64,000 nucleotides of DNA from Solirubrobacter soli DSM 22325 (GCF_000423665.1 NZ_AUIK01000009.1:186001-250000), one strand, 5' to 3'; shown: positions 31,976 through 40,841, counted from the first letter of the stretch. Numbers and translations are program-made. Notes: generated by a model from the sequence alone, not told the origin.

Positions 31976-32624
31976 GCAGGATCGTCAGCTCGGCCACGAA
32001 CGCCCGGGGCGGGAGATCGACGGCGAACAGGCAGGCGGCGGCGACGTCGTCGGCGTGCAACATCTGGTCGCGGACCTCGCGCGTGGGCGGCTCAGGGCGG
32101 CTCTCGAGGATGTCGGTGTCGACCACGCCGGGGAGGATCACCGTGAAGCGGACCTCACCGCCCGACTCGAAGCCCGCGCCGTGGCTGAGCTTGATCGCGC
32201 CGCCCTTGGCCGCCTGGTAGGCGGGTCCGGAACGGTCGGTGTAGGCGCCGGACACCGAGCTGATGATCACGACCGTTCCGCGCGCTGCCTTGAGCTTGGG
32301 CAGGAACGAGTGGATCGCGTAGAACGGGCCGTTGAGGTTCGTGTCGACCATCCGGTCCCATGCGGCGGGCGTGAGCTCGTGCAGCCGGCGTTCCTTGATG
32401 TTCGTGCCTGCGCTGATGATCAAGGCGTCGACGCGCTCGAACGGAGCGGCGAAGTTCGCGACCGCGTGGTGGTCGGTGATGTCGAGCGTGTGCCCGGCGA
32501 CGCCGGGCTCGGAGATGTCGCGGCGCGCGGCGGCGTGGACGCTGTCGCCGGCGTCGCGGAACGCGCGCGCGGTCGCCAGGCCGATGCCCGACGACGCGCC
32601 GATGACGACCACGGTGCGCTTCAC
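31941..32624 (-). CDS. Short-chain dehydrogenase/reductase
   Basis: 227 residues from GTG 32624. Cofactor loop VIGASSGIGLATARAF, SAGTNI (NNAG position) and catalytic ISSVSGAYTDRSGPAYQAAKGG with Ser, Tyr and Lys intact. No Asp/Arg clearly fixes NAD or NADP preference (AAARRDIS suggests NADP). Last gene of a minus-strand operon with aldehyde dehydrogenase, FAH and MDR enzymes; it overlaps the MDR gene as GTGA. In that context it may be a sugar or alcohol dehydrogenase. Confidence 0.87.
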   Translation of the reverse strand: MKRTVVVIGASSGIGLATARAFRDAGDSVHAAARRDISEPGVAGHTLDITDHHAVANFAAPFERVDALIISAGTNIKERRLHELTPAAWDRMVDTNLNGPFYAIHSFLPKLKAARGTVVIISSVSGAYTDRSGPAYQAAKGGAIKLSHGAGFESGGEVRFTVILPGVVDTDILESRPEPPTREVRDQMLHADDVAAACLFAVDLPPRAFVAELTILPTALQAIGKTL

Positions 32625-33616
32625 GGCGCGAGGAAGACCTTGAACTCGGGCGGGGGCGGGCCGCCGGCCAACCGTGCGAACTGCTCCGGCCCGTCCTCGA
32701 GCGGACGCACCTCCGGGAGGTCCTTGCCGATCGTCGCCTGACCGCTGACGAGCCACTCGTGGGCTTGGTCGAAGTCGGCCATCGTGTACGCGTAGGAGCC
32801 CTGGATGCGGTGCTGGCTGCGGATCACGCCGTGGAAGCCGAGCGTCGTGTCATTGGCGGCGAGCCCGATGCAGACCAGCGTCCCGCCGGGCCGGAGCAGC
32901 TCGAGCGCCAATGCGCGGGTCGCCTGCGCGCCGACGGCGTCGAGCGCGAGATCCGGTTCGCCGGCGTCCCTGGCCTCCTCCGGCGTCGCGTAGACGGCGT
33001 GGGCGCCGAGCTCCTGGGCGCGGGCGCGGCGTTCGTCCTGCGGCTCGATCACGGCGACGTGGAGGATGCCGTCCAGCAGCGCGGCCTGCAACGTCACGAG
33101 GCCGATCGTGCCGGCGCCGAGCACGATCGCGCTCTCGACGCCCTCCGGAGCCAGGCGCACGGCGTGCACGCCGTTGGCCAGCGGCTCCATCAGCGCGCCG
33201 ACGCGGGCGGAGACGCCGTCGGGCAGGACCCGCGCGTCGGCCGCCCGCACCTTGACGAAGCCCGCGAACGCGCCCGGGACGTGCACGCCGACCAGCACGC
33301 GGTCCTTGCAGAGATTGCTGAGGCCCGCCGTGCACAGGCGGCAGGCGCCGCAGCCGGAGAGCGGATTCACCGCGACGCGCGTCCCGTCGAACCGGCGAGC
33401 GTTGGCGCCCGCCGCGACGACCGTGCCGGCGAACTCGTGGCCCATCACCAGCGGCGGGATCCGGTTGCCCATGTGGCCGAGGTAGCCCTCGACCTCCGAG
33501 CCGCAGATCCCGACCGCCTCAGGCCGCAGGATCAGCTCGTCCGGGCCGGGCTCTCCCGGCTCGGCCGCGTCCTCGACGTGCATCGCGTTCGGCCCGTCCC
33601 ACACGAGCGTCTTCAT
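32621..33616 (-). CDS. Zinc-dependent alcohol dehydrogenase (MDR)
   Basis: 331 residues. Catalytic zinc region GICGSE and GHEF, structural zinc lobe CGACRLCTAGLSNLCKDR, and cofactor loop VLGAGTIGLVTLQAALL. The sequence resembles L-threonine/sorbitol/galactitol-type polyol dehydrogenases. Overlaps both neighbours by 4 bases (ATGA with the FAH gene, GTGA with the SDR gene), so the four enzymes are co-translated. The likely role is oxidation of a polyol or aldose feeding the pathway; the exact substrate is not visible. Confidence 0.88.
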   Translation of the reverse strand: MKTLVWDGPNAMHVEDAAEPGEPGPDELILRPEAVGICGSEVEGYLGHMGNRIPPLVMGHEFAGTVVAAGANARRFDGTRVAVNPLSGCGACRLCTAGLSNLCKDRVLVGVHVPGAFAGFVKVRAADARVLPDGVSARVGALMEPLANGVHAVRLAPEGVESAIVLGAGTIGLVTLQAALLDGILHVAVIEPQDERRARAQELGAHAVYATPEEARDAGEPDLALDAVGAQATRALALELLRPGGTLVCIGLAANDTTLGFHGVIRSQHRIQGSYAYTMADFDQAHEWLVSGQATIGKDLPEVRPLEDGPEQFARLAGGPPPPEFKVFLAP

Positions 33617-34434
33617 ACGACCTCCACCGTGTTCACCAGCTCGCCCAGGCCGGTGATCGCGATCCGTACTTCATCACCGCCCCGCAAAGTGAACTCGACC
33701 GCGGGGATCACCGACGTCCCGGTCAGCAGGACGGCGCCGACCGGGAAGTCCATTGCCTTGAAGAGCCAGCTCACCAACTCCGTCAGGCTGCGCTTGAGCA
33801 GCGCGGTCTGGGTCGAGCCGGTGAAGACCTCGGAGCCGTCGCGGGCGATCGTCAGCGTGATCTCCAGCTCGTCGGCGGGCGGCGCCTCGTTCACCGGGAC
33901 GATCGCCGGCCCGAGCGCGCAGGAGCCGCGGTAGACCTTCGCCTGCGGCAGGTAGAGCGGGTTCTCGCCCTCGATCGAGCGCGACGAGACGTCGTTGCCG
34001 ATCGTGTAGCCGAGGATCTGCGCGTTGGCGCCGATCACCAGTGCCAGCTCCGGCTCCGGGACGTCCCAGCCGGAGTCCTCGCGGACGCCGATCAGGGCGC
34101 CGGGTCCCCGGACCCGGCCGGGCGCGGCCTTGAAGAACAGCTCCGGCCGGTCGGCGTCGTAGACGAGGTCGTAGAAGTCGTGCGCGCCCTTGGACTCGTC
34201 GTTGCGGGCGGTGCGCGAGGCGGCGTAGGTCACGCCCGCCGCCCACACCTCCTGGCCGGCGACGGGCGCCAGGATCACCGATCCGGCAGGGACAGGACCG
34301 GTGGCCGGAGCATCCAGCGTCCCCGCCGCGAGCAACTCGTCGAGCGTGCCCTCCAGCAGCTCGACCGGCCCGGCGTCGAGCGGCCCGCGCGCGAGCCGCT
34401 CGCCTTCCGCCGTCCGGACGCGCCAGATGGCCAT
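33613..34434 (-). CDS. Fumarylacetoacetate hydrolase-family protein, probable 2-keto-3-deoxy acid dehydratase
   Basis: 273 residues from ATG 34434. Standard FAH family end: WAAGVTYAASRTARNDESKG, FFKAAPGRV, SGWDVPEPELALVIGANAQI, IGNDVSSRSIEGENPLYLPQAKVYRG and GAVLLTGTSVIP. The metal-site Glu residues in PEPELALVI and IEGENPLYLPQAK are present. In operon with an aldehyde dehydrogenase this subfamily often dehydrates 2-keto-3-deoxy-pentonate to alpha-ketoglutarate semialdehyde. That specificity is inferred from family and context only. Confidence 0.83.
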   Translation of the reverse strand: MAIWRVRTAEGERLARGPLDAGPVELLEGTLDELLAAGTLDAPATGPVPAGSVILAPVAGQEVWAAGVTYAASRTARNDESKGAHDFYDLVYDADRPELFFKAAPGRVRGPGALIGVREDSGWDVPEPELALVIGANAQILGYTIGNDVSSRSIEGENPLYLPQAKVYRGSCALGPAIVPVNEAPPADELEITLTIARDGSEVFTGSTQTALLKRSLTELVSWLFKAMDFPVGAVLLTGTSVIPAVEFTLRGGDEVRIAITGLGELVNTVEVV

Positions 34435-34443
34435 CAGTGTCCA

Positions 34444-34520
34444 CCCCCGCGAGTCCGACGGATTCTGGCGGGCCCCGCCCGCCGGTGATCTGGCCGGCGA
34501 TCCGCCGGACTCACAGGGGC
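34444..34520 (-). other. Large intercistronic hairpin
   Basis: The 92-base gap between the aldehyde dehydrogenase and FAH genes contains a long stem: GAGTCCGACGGAT (34451-34463) against ATCCGCCGGACTC (34500-34512) with one mismatch, extended outward by CCCC and GGGG, and an inner GGCGGG...CGCCCGCC stem. It has no T-tract. It may be a processing or partial terminator structure that lowers downstream gene expression. Confidence 0.5.
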
Positions 34521-34526
34521 GAACAC

Positions 34527-35918
34527 CTAGCTGCCCGCCGGGCCCACCGTGATCGTGTGCGTGCTCGTGTACAGCTCGCGCGCGGCCTTGCCCTGCTCGC
34601 GCGGGCCGAACGAGGACTGCTTCTCGCCCCCGAAGGGAGCGTGGAAGTCGACGCCGGAGGTCGGCATGTTGACGCGAATCATGCCCGTTTCGAGCCCGTC
34701 GACCACGGTCAGTGCCGAATCGAGGTCCTTCGTGAACACCGAGGTGACCAGGCCGAAGGCGACGGAGTTGGAGATCTCGACCGCCTGTTCGGCGCTGCTC
34801 GCCTTCAGGACGGTCACGATCGGGCCGAAGACCTCCTCCTGCGCGAGCTTGGCCGTCGGCTCCTGGCCGTCGATCACGGCGGGCGTGAAGAACAGGCCCG
34901 GGCCGTCGAGCGCCTCGCCGCCGGTGACGACGCGGCCGCCGTCGGCCGCGGCGCCCTTGGCCGCGCTGACGAGCTCGTCGCGGGCGGGCGGGTTGATGAC
35001 CGGGCCGACGACGGTGCTCGCGTCGGCGGGGTCGCCGGTCGGCAGCGCCTCGACGGCGGCGGCGAGCGCGTCGGTGAACTGCGCGGCGTCGCCCAGGACG
35101 ATCACGCGGCCCGTGGCGGTGCACTTCTGGCCCGCGTAGCCCATCGCCGCGCCCGCGATCACCTTCGCCGCGGACTCGACGTCCGCGTCCGGCAGGACGA
35201 TCGAGGCGTTCAGGCCGCCCATCTCGGCCTGGCTGGCGATCCCGCGGGCCGTCGCCGAGGCGGCGACGCCGAGGCCGACCGCGGTCGAGCCGGTGAAGGA
35301 GACGACGTCGGCCATCTCGACGACGGCCTGGCCGGCGGCGCCCGGGCCGGTGATGACGTTGAAGACGCCGTCGGGCAGGTGCTTGCCGAGGATCTCCTGC
35401 AGCAGCAGCGCGCAGCCGATGGCGTCGCTCGCCGGCTTGAGCACGACCGTGTTGCCATACGCGAGCGCCGGCGCGGCCTTCCACAGCGGGATCGCGAACG
35501 GGAAGTTCCAGGGCGTGATCAGCCCGGCGACGCCGCGCGGGCGGCGGCGGCTCAGCAGCAGCGTGCGCAGGTCCGAGGGCGGCGCGGCGGGGTAGGTGTC
35601 GCCGTCCGGGTCCATCGCGGACTGCGCCTGGTAGCGCAGGATGCGCACGGAACGCCCATGCTCGCCGACGGCCTCGGTCAGTGGCTTGCCGACCTCACGG
35701 ACCATGAGGTCGACCATCTCGTCCTTGGCGGCGTCCAGTGCGGCCGCGGCGGCGCTGAGCGCGTCGGCGCGGGCGAGCGCGTTGCGGCGCCACTCGCGCT
35801 GCGCGGCGCGGGCGCGGGAGAACGCGGCGGCGACCGTCTCGCGGTCGGCGGCCGGCGCGCTGACGACGACCTCCGACTGGTTCTGCGGTGAACGGCTCTC
35901 GATCGTCTGGGTGCTCAT
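34527..35918 (-). CDS. Aldehyde dehydrogenase, probable alpha-ketoglutarate-semialdehyde type
   Basis: 463 residues from ATG 35918. NAD-dependent ALDH superfamily: GLITPWNFPFAIPLWKAAPA, the SFTGSTAVG cofactor segment, EMGGLNASIV (catalytic Glu), GYAGQKCTATGR (catalytic Cys), and EEVFGPIVTVLKA. C-terminus with GVDFHAPFGGEKQSSFGPREQG matches the subgroup that oxidises alpha-ketoglutarate semialdehyde. First gene of the operon with FAH, MDR and SDR enzymes. The substrate assignment rests on the C-terminal motif and context and is not certain. Confidence 0.88.
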   Translation of the reverse strand: MSTQTIESRSPQNQSEVVVSAPAADRETVAAAFSRARAAQREWRRNALARADALSAAAAALDAAKDEMVDLMVREVGKPLTEAVGEHGRSVRILRYQAQSAMDPDGDTYPAAPPSDLRTLLLSRRRPRGVAGLITPWNFPFAIPLWKAAPALAYGNTVVLKPASDAIGCALLLQEILGKHLPDGVFNVITGPGAAGQAVVEMADVVSFTGSTAVGLGVAASATARGIASQAEMGGLNASIVLPDADVESAAKVIAGAAMGYAGQKCTATGRVIVLGDAAQFTDALAAAVEALPTGDPADASTVVGPVINPPARDELVSAAKGAAADGGRVVTGGEALDGPGLFFTPAVIDGQEPTAKLAQEEVFGPIVTVLKASSAEQAVEISNSVAFGLVTSVFTKDLDSALTVVDGLETGMIRVNMPTSGVDFHAPFGGEKQSSFGPREQGKAARELYTSTHTITVGPAGS

Positions 35919-36007
35919 GACGCGCCGGACGCTAGCGCTTTGACCCTGCACGGACGGCTAGCGATTGTCGGAAAACTCACCGGCCCGTTGCTACCGTGCC
36001 GCCGCCG

Positions 36008-36829
36008 ATGGACGCCTACCAAGCAATCGTCCTCGGCATCGTCCAGGGCCTCACCGAGTTCCTGCCCGTCTCGAGCACGGGGCACCTGCGGATCGTCCCC
36101 GCCTTTCTCGGCTGGGAGGACCCCGGCTCGGCGTTCACCGCCGTCACGCAGCTCGGGACGCTCGCCGCGGTGCTGATCTACTTCCGCGCCGACCTGTGGC
36201 GGATCCTGCGCGCGTGGGCGGGCAGCGTCGCCGACCGCACCTTCCTGCGCTCGCCCGACCATGACGCGCGCCTCGGCTGGTACATCGGCTTCGGCACGAT
36301 TCCGATCGGGATCTTCGGGCTGATCTTCAACGACCAGATCGAGTCCGGCGCGCGCTCGCTGTACCTGATCGGCTCGACGCTGATCGTGCTCGGCCTGCTG
36401 CTGTTGCTGGCCGAGAAGGTCTCGACCCGCACCCGCTCGATCGAGGAGCTCAACGGGCGCGACGCCGCGGTCATGGGCCTCGCGCAGGCGGCCGCGCTCG
36501 TGCCGGGCGTGTCCCGGTCCGGCGCGACGATCACCGGCGGCCTGTTCATGGGCTTCGACCGCGAGTCGGCCGCCCGCTACTCGTTCCTGCTGTCGGTCCC
36601 GGCGGTCGTCCTCTCCGGCCTGTTCGAGGCGCGCAAGATCGGCGAGCCCGGCGGCGCGGACCTCGTCCCGACGCTGATCGCCACGCTGCTGGCCTTCATC
36701 GTCGGCTACGCGTCGATCGCGTGGATGCTGCGCTGGCTGACCTCCCACTCGACCGCGGTGTTCGTCGTCTACCGCGTCGTCCTGGGCACGCTCGTGCTCA
36801 TCCTGACCGCGTCCGGTGCCATCTCGTAG
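36008..36829 (+). CDS. uppP: Undecaprenyl-diphosphatase
   Basis: 273 residues from ATG 36008 (GTG 35996 possible). Eight-helix integral membrane phosphatase (BacA family) with both signature regions: QGLTEFLPVSSTGHL near the N-terminus and VPGVSRSGATITGGLFMGFD in the middle. It dephosphorylates undecaprenyl diphosphate so that the lipid carrier can be reused for peptidoglycan synthesis. Divergent from the aldehyde dehydrogenase; followed after 12 bases by the nicotinate phosphoribosyltransferase gene. Confidence 0.95.
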   Translation: MDAYQAIVLGIVQGLTEFLPVSSTGHLRIVPAFLGWEDPGSAFTAVTQLGTLAAVLIYFRADLWRILRAWAGSVADRTFLRSPDHDARLGWYIGFGTIPIGIFGLIFNDQIESGARSLYLIGSTLIVLGLLLLLAEKVSTRTRSIEELNGRDAAVMGLAQAAALVPGVSRSGATITGGLFMGFDRESAARYSFLLSVPAVVLSGLFEARKIGEPGGADLVPTLIATLLAFIVGYASIAWMLRWLTSHSTAVFVVYRVVLGTLVLILTASGAIS

Positions 36830-36841
36830 AATTTTGGTCAG

Positions 36842-37933
36842 ATGACCCTTCGCGAGACCGTACGTCTGCCTCCGTCGGTCTTCCGCCTGCCGGTCGAGAA
36901 GATCCGCGACGGTTACTACTCCGACGCCTACTTCAACCTGACCAAGCAGCTCCTGGAGGCCGACGATCACCACCCGCGGGTGCTGATGCAGGTCTTCCAG
37001 CGCAAGGAGTCGCTGCTCGGCGGCATCGACGAGGCGATCGCCGTGCTCAAGCAGGGCTCGGGTCACTACGAGGGCGACGTGTGGCTCAACGCCTGGGACA
37101 AGCTCGAGGTCAAGGCCCTGCACGAAGGCGACGAGATCTCCCCCTGGGAGACCGTGATGACGATCGAGGGCGACTACTCGGAGTTCGCCCACCTCGAGAC
37201 CGTCTACCTCGGCGTCCTGGCGCGCCGCACGCTGATCATGCGCAACGTCCGCGAGGTCGTCGAGGCCGCCCGCGGCAAGCCGATCCTCTACTTCCCCGCC
37301 CGCCACGACCACTGGCTGGTGCAGACCGGCGACGGCTGGTCGGCCCACATCGGCGGGACCGTCGGCGTCTCCACGGACGCCCAATCCTCCTGGTGGGGCG
37401 GCCGCGGCGTCGGCACCGTCCCGCACGCGCTGATCGCCGCCTACGGTGGCGACACCGCCCTCGCCGCGCGCAAGTTCGCCGACCGCTTCAGCCGCGACAT
37501 GAACGTCACCGTGCTCGTCGACTTCGTCAACGACTCCGTGCGGACGGCGTTGGAGGTCGCCGAGGCGCTGGGCGAGGACCTCTGGGGCGTGCGGCTGGAC
37601 ACCTCCAACACGCTGGCCGACGAGTCCCTGCGCCGCCTCCACGGCGACGCGGCACCGAAGGGCGTCGCCGCCGAGCTCGTCGAACTGGTCCGCACCGAGC
37701 TCGACAAGCACGGCTACCCGGACGTCCGCATCGTCGCCTCCGGCGGCTTCACCGCCGAGCGCATCACGAAGTTCGAGGAGGCGGGCGTGCCCGTCGACTC
37801 CTACGGCGTCGGCTCGTCGCTGATCCGCGGCTCCAACGACTTCACCGCCGACGTCGTGCTCAACGACGGCAGGCCGTGCGCGAAGGTGGGCCGCGAGTAC
37901 AAGCCGAACGCGAGGCTCGAGCCGGTCAAGTAG
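36842..37933 (+). CDS. pncB: Nicotinate phosphoribosyltransferase
   Basis: 363 residues. Belongs to the NAPRT/QAPRT family: FRLPVEKIRDGYYSDAYFNL, GDVWLNAWDKLEVKALHEGD-like N-domain, LVDFVNDSV, WGVRLDTSN and the phosphate-binding IVASGGFTAERI and DSYGVGSSLI segments. The enzyme joins nicotinate to PRPP to make nicotinate mononucleotide in NAD salvage. A nicotinamidase gene is 2.4 kb downstream on the same strand, supporting the pathway. Shorter than E. coli PncB; typical of the actinobacterial/archaeal subgroup. Confidence 0.87.
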   Translation: MTLRETVRLPPSVFRLPVEKIRDGYYSDAYFNLTKQLLEADDHHPRVLMQVFQRKESLLGGIDEAIAVLKQGSGHYEGDVWLNAWDKLEVKALHEGDEISPWETVMTIEGDYSEFAHLETVYLGVLARRTLIMRNVREVVEAARGKPILYFPARHDHWLVQTGDGWSAHIGGTVGVSTDAQSSWWGGRGVGTVPHALIAAYGGDTALAARKFADRFSRDMNVTVLVDFVNDSVRTALEVAEALGEDLWGVRLDTSNTLADESLRRLHGDAAPKGVAAELVELVRTELDKHGYPDVRIVASGGFTAERITKFEEAGVPVDSYGVGSSLIRGSNDFTADVVLNDGRPCAKVGREYKPNARLEPVK

Positions 37934-37990
37934 CGAGCGCGGCGCGCGGAGGACCGCAGACGCGCCACGATCTCGACCCGAAGATCGCCC

Positions 37991-38371
37991 GTGGACGACG
38001 GCGACACGCTCGTCGCGCTGATCCGTCACCCGCAGGGGGTGACGGCGGGCGCTGCACTGTTCGAGCGCGGGGAGGTAATGTCCGTGTTCGGCATGGAGAT
38101 GCGCGTTTTGGCGCTGGAGACCAAGCTCACGGCAGGCAGTGAGCATTCGCTGCGCTACGAGTCGTCGCCGGCGATCTCCCGAGCGCGGCGCGAGCAGATG
38201 GACTGGGCGGATGTTCGTGCGCGGACGTCCGGCTCTCCGTTCGCGAACGCCTTCTTCGTGATGCTGGAAGGCCTCGGCGCTCTCGCCGGGGCGAAGCCGA
38301 CGACCGGCGGCCACGAACCACGGGTGCGCGTCCTCACGCCTCGCGGTTCGGCTGCCGCACACGTGGGGTAG
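37991..38371 (+). pseudogene. Truncated nucleotidyltransferase-like remnant
   Basis: 126 codons from GTG 37991. The part MRVLALETKLTAGSEHSLRY to VRARTSGSPFANAFFVMLEG resembles the C-terminal half of a conserved actinobacterial protein whose N-terminal half is a nucleotidyltransferase-like domain; that half and its catalytic Gly-Ser and Asp residues are missing. The sequence downstream of about residue 100 is low-complexity and basic. A short real gene is possible, so calling it a remnant is inference. It is followed 9 bases later by the baeRF-type gene. Confidence 0.45.
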
Positions 38372-38380
38372 GCGCGACCA

Positions 38381-39502
38381 ATGGCCGAACCGATCACGCA
38401 GGCCCGACTCCGGGAGCTCGCAGCCGTCCGACCCGATGAGGGGCGAGTGCTGTCCGTGTTCCTGAACCTGGACCCGACCGAGTTCGCGACGCCGAGCGCG
38501 CGATCATCCGCGGTGACGTCCGTGATGACCGCCGCGGCACGCAAGGTCGAGGCCAAGGAGGGTCTCTCTCACGACGAACGGATGGCGCTGCGGGATGACG
38601 TGGAGCGCGTCCGCGACGTGCTCCTGTCCGACGTCGCCGCCAACGGGACGCGTGCCGTCGCGGTGTACGCCTGCGGGCCCGCGAATCTGCTCGAGATCGT
38701 GCGACTGCGGCGGCCCGTGGACAACAAGGTCGTGCTCGACAGGACCGCGTTCGTCGAGCCGCTCGTGCTGCACGGCACCGACGAGCAGTGGATGGTGATC
38801 CTCACCAACCGCCGCGCCGCGCGGCTGTTCGTCGGCCCCGGCGACGCGCTCGAGGAGACCGACCGCTTCGTCGACGACGTGCACAGCGAGTACGAGAAGC
38901 TCGGCTGGTCGCCGTCCAAGTACCAGCGCTCGGCCGAGAAGGAGGTCCGGGACCACCTGACCAACGCGGCCGAGCTCGCGTTCAACGTCTTCAAGCACCG
39001 CGGGCTGGACCGGGTGATCATCGGCGCCCCCGAGGATCTGATCGGGGAGTTCAAGAGCAAGCTGCACTCCTACCTGCGCGAGCGCTGCGTCGGCAAGGTC
39101 GTGCTCGACGTCGAGAACGCCTCGCTGGACGACGTCTGCGGGGCCGCCAGGCCCGTGATCGAGGCGCACGTGCAGAAATGCGAGCGCGAGGCGCTGGACC
39201 GGCTGGCGCAGGGCGTGGGCACGGGCGGGCGCGGCGCGGCCGGCATCGCGGAGGTGCTGGACGCGCTCAACCAGGCCCGGGTCGAGACGCTGCTGATCTC
39301 GGAGAACTTCAAGGCCGCCGGGCGCGTCGACTTCCAGGCGGGCCTGCTGCTGCCGGACTCCGCGGACCAGGGCGAGCCGGTGGAGGACATCGTCGAGCCC
39401 GCGATCGAGAAGGCGATCGAGCAGTCCGCGACGGCGATGGTCGTCCGCCACCACGACGACCTGGTCCCGCTCGGCGGGATCGGGGCGGTGCTGCGGTTTT
39501 GA
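38381..39502 (+). CDS. baeRF/Vms1-like release-factor-fold protein
   Basis: 373 residues. N-terminal domain (about 10-120) with RVLSVFLNLDPTEFATPSAR and VYACGPANLLEIVRL; central eRF1-domain-2-like region with WMVILTNRRAARLFVG, HLTNAAELAFNVFKHRGLDRVIIGAPEDLIGEF; C-terminal L7Ae-like domain with VETLLISENFKAAGRVD. This is the bacterial/archaeal eRF1-like family related to the Vms1/ANKZF1 peptidyl-tRNA hydrolases. Rescue of stalled ribosomes is a reasonable inference, not shown. The catalytic Gln/Gly-Gly-Gln loop is not obvious. Confidence 0.75.
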   Translation: MAEPITQARLRELAAVRPDEGRVLSVFLNLDPTEFATPSARSSAVTSVMTAAARKVEAKEGLSHDERMALRDDVERVRDVLLSDVAANGTRAVAVYACGPANLLEIVRLRRPVDNKVVLDRTAFVEPLVLHGTDEQWMVILTNRRAARLFVGPGDALEETDRFVDDVHSEYEKLGWSPSKYQRSAEKEVRDHLTNAAELAFNVFKHRGLDRVIIGAPEDLIGEFKSKLHSYLRERCVGKVVLDVENASLDDVCGAARPVIEAHVQKCEREALDRLAQGVGTGGRGAAGIAEVLDALNQARVETLLISENFKAAGRVDFQAGLLLPDSADQGEPVEDIVEPAIEKAIEQSATAMVVRHHDDLVPLGGIGAVLRF

Positions 39503-40323
39503 GTCGCGTCGCGGTTCTGGGCACGGGGATCATGGGCGCGCCGATGGCGCGCCACCTCGCCTCACGGCACGACGTCACGGTCTGGAACCGCACGCGCGAC
39601 AAGGCTGAGGGGCTCGGCGCGACCGTCGCCGGGTCCCCCGCCGAGGCGGTCGACGGCGCCGACGTGATCGTCACGATGCTCGCCGACGGGCCGACGGTCG
39701 CGAGGGTCATGGAGGGCATCGAGCTCAAAGACGACCAGCTCTGGTGGCAGGCGAGCACGGTCGGCGTGGACTGGATCGCCAAGCTCGGCGACCGGCTCGT
39801 CGACGGGCCGGTGCTCGGCACGCGCAAGCCGGCCGAGGACGGCGCGCTGACCGTGCTGGCGTCAGGCCCTGGCCGCGAGCAGTTGCAGGACGTCTTCGAG
39901 CCCGTGTCCGCGAAGGTCGTCGACCTCGGCGACGAGATCGGCACGGGCACGCGGATGAAGCTGGTGCTCAACACGTGGGTGCTGGCGCTCGTCGAGGGCC
40001 TCGCGCAGACGATCGCGCTCGCCGAAGGGCTGAAGATCGACCCGGAGCAGTTCCTGGAGATCATCAGCGGCGGGTTGATGGACACGCCCTACGCGCACAT
40101 GAAGGGGCGGCAGATGATCGACCGGTCCTTCGAGCCGAGCTTCCCCCTGGCGCTGGCCGCCAAGGACGCCGGGCTGGTCGCGGAGGCCGCGAAGGCGGCG
40201 GGTCTCGAGCTCCCGCTGCCGGGGTTGATCCGGGACCAGATGGGCAAGGCCGTCGAGGCAGGCCACGGTGATCGGGACCTGGCCGCTACGTTCCTGGCCT
40301 CATGGCTCGAGCGCTCCTCATAA
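39499..40323 (+). CDS. NAD(P)-dependent 3-hydroxyisobutyrate dehydrogenase-like enzyme
   Basis: 274 residues from TTG 39499, overlapping the previous stop (TTGA). Rossmann N-domain with VAVLGTGIMGAPMARHLASR, WNRTRDKAEGLGA and VTMLADGPTVARVM; helical C-domain with GTRMKLVLNTW carrying the catalytic Lys, and DTPYAHMKGRQMI. Reduces or oxidises beta-hydroxy acids or succinic semialdehyde/glyoxylate. Substrate not determinable. The nicotinamidase gene starts within its last 22 bases. Confidence 0.88.
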   Translation: MSRVAVLGTGIMGAPMARHLASRHDVTVWNRTRDKAEGLGATVAGSPAEAVDGADVIVTMLADGPTVARVMEGIELKDDQLWWQASTVGVDWIAKLGDRLVDGPVLGTRKPAEDGALTVLASGPGREQLQDVFEPVSAKVVDLGDEIGTGTRMKLVLNTWVLALVEGLAQTIALAEGLKIDPEQFLEIISGGLMDTPYAHMKGRQMIDRSFEPSFPLALAAKDAGLVAEAAKAAGLELPLPGLIRDQMGKAVEAGHGDRDLAATFLASWLERSS

Positions 40324-40841
40324 TCGACTTCCAGAACGACTTCACTCCCGGCGGCGCCCTGGCGGTGAGCGAAGGTGACACGATCGCCCCGAAGATCAAC
40401 GCGCTCGCCGCCTCCGGCGACTATGACCTCGTCATCGCCACCCGCGACTGGCATCCCGCCGACCACGGCTCCTTCCAGGCGCAGGGCGGGATCTGGCCCG
40501 TCCATTGCGTCGCGGGCACGCAGGGCGCTCAGCTGCATCCCGATCTCGACCGCACGAAGATCGACATCACCGTCGACAAGGGCCAGGCGGTCGACACCAA
40601 CGGCTACAGCGGCTTCGAGGGGACCGACCTCGAAGAGATCCTGCGCGAGCGCGGGGTCACCCAGGTCACGGTCGTGGGCCTGGCCACGGACTACTGCGTG
40701 AAGAACACGGCGCTGGACGCACTCAAGGCCGGCTTGGAGGTGACCGTGGACTCGACGGCCGCCCGCGGCGTCGAGGTGCAGCCGGGCGACTCCGAGGCCG
40801 CGCTGGCCGAGGTACGCGCCGCCGGCGGCGTGATCGTATGA
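40302..40841 (+). CDS. pncA: Nicotinamidase
   Basis: 179 residues. Isochorismatase-like fold with nicotinamidase signature: ALLIIDFQNDFTPGGALAVS (Asp9), TRDWHPADHGSF and GGIWPVHCVAGTQGA with the metal Asp/His set, and VVGLATDYCVKNTALDA with nucleophile C132. It hydrolyses nicotinamide to nicotinate, feeding the nicotinate phosphoribosyltransferase encoded nearby. Start inside the upstream dehydrogenase gene implies coupled translation. Confidence 0.92.
   Translation: MARALLIIDFQNDFTPGGALAVSEGDTIAPKINALAASGDYDLVIATRDWHPADHGSFQAQGGIWPVHCVAGTQGAQLHPDLDRTKIDITVDKGQAVDTNGYSGFEGTDLEEILRERGVTQVTVVGLATDYCVKNTALDALKAGLEVTVDSTAARGVEVQPGDSEAALAEVRAAGGVIV

Noticed and set aside
35915..38362. 815-codon minus-strand frame
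   Set aside because: Antisense to uppP and pncB; composition is Arg/Gly/Asp-rich shadow without domains.
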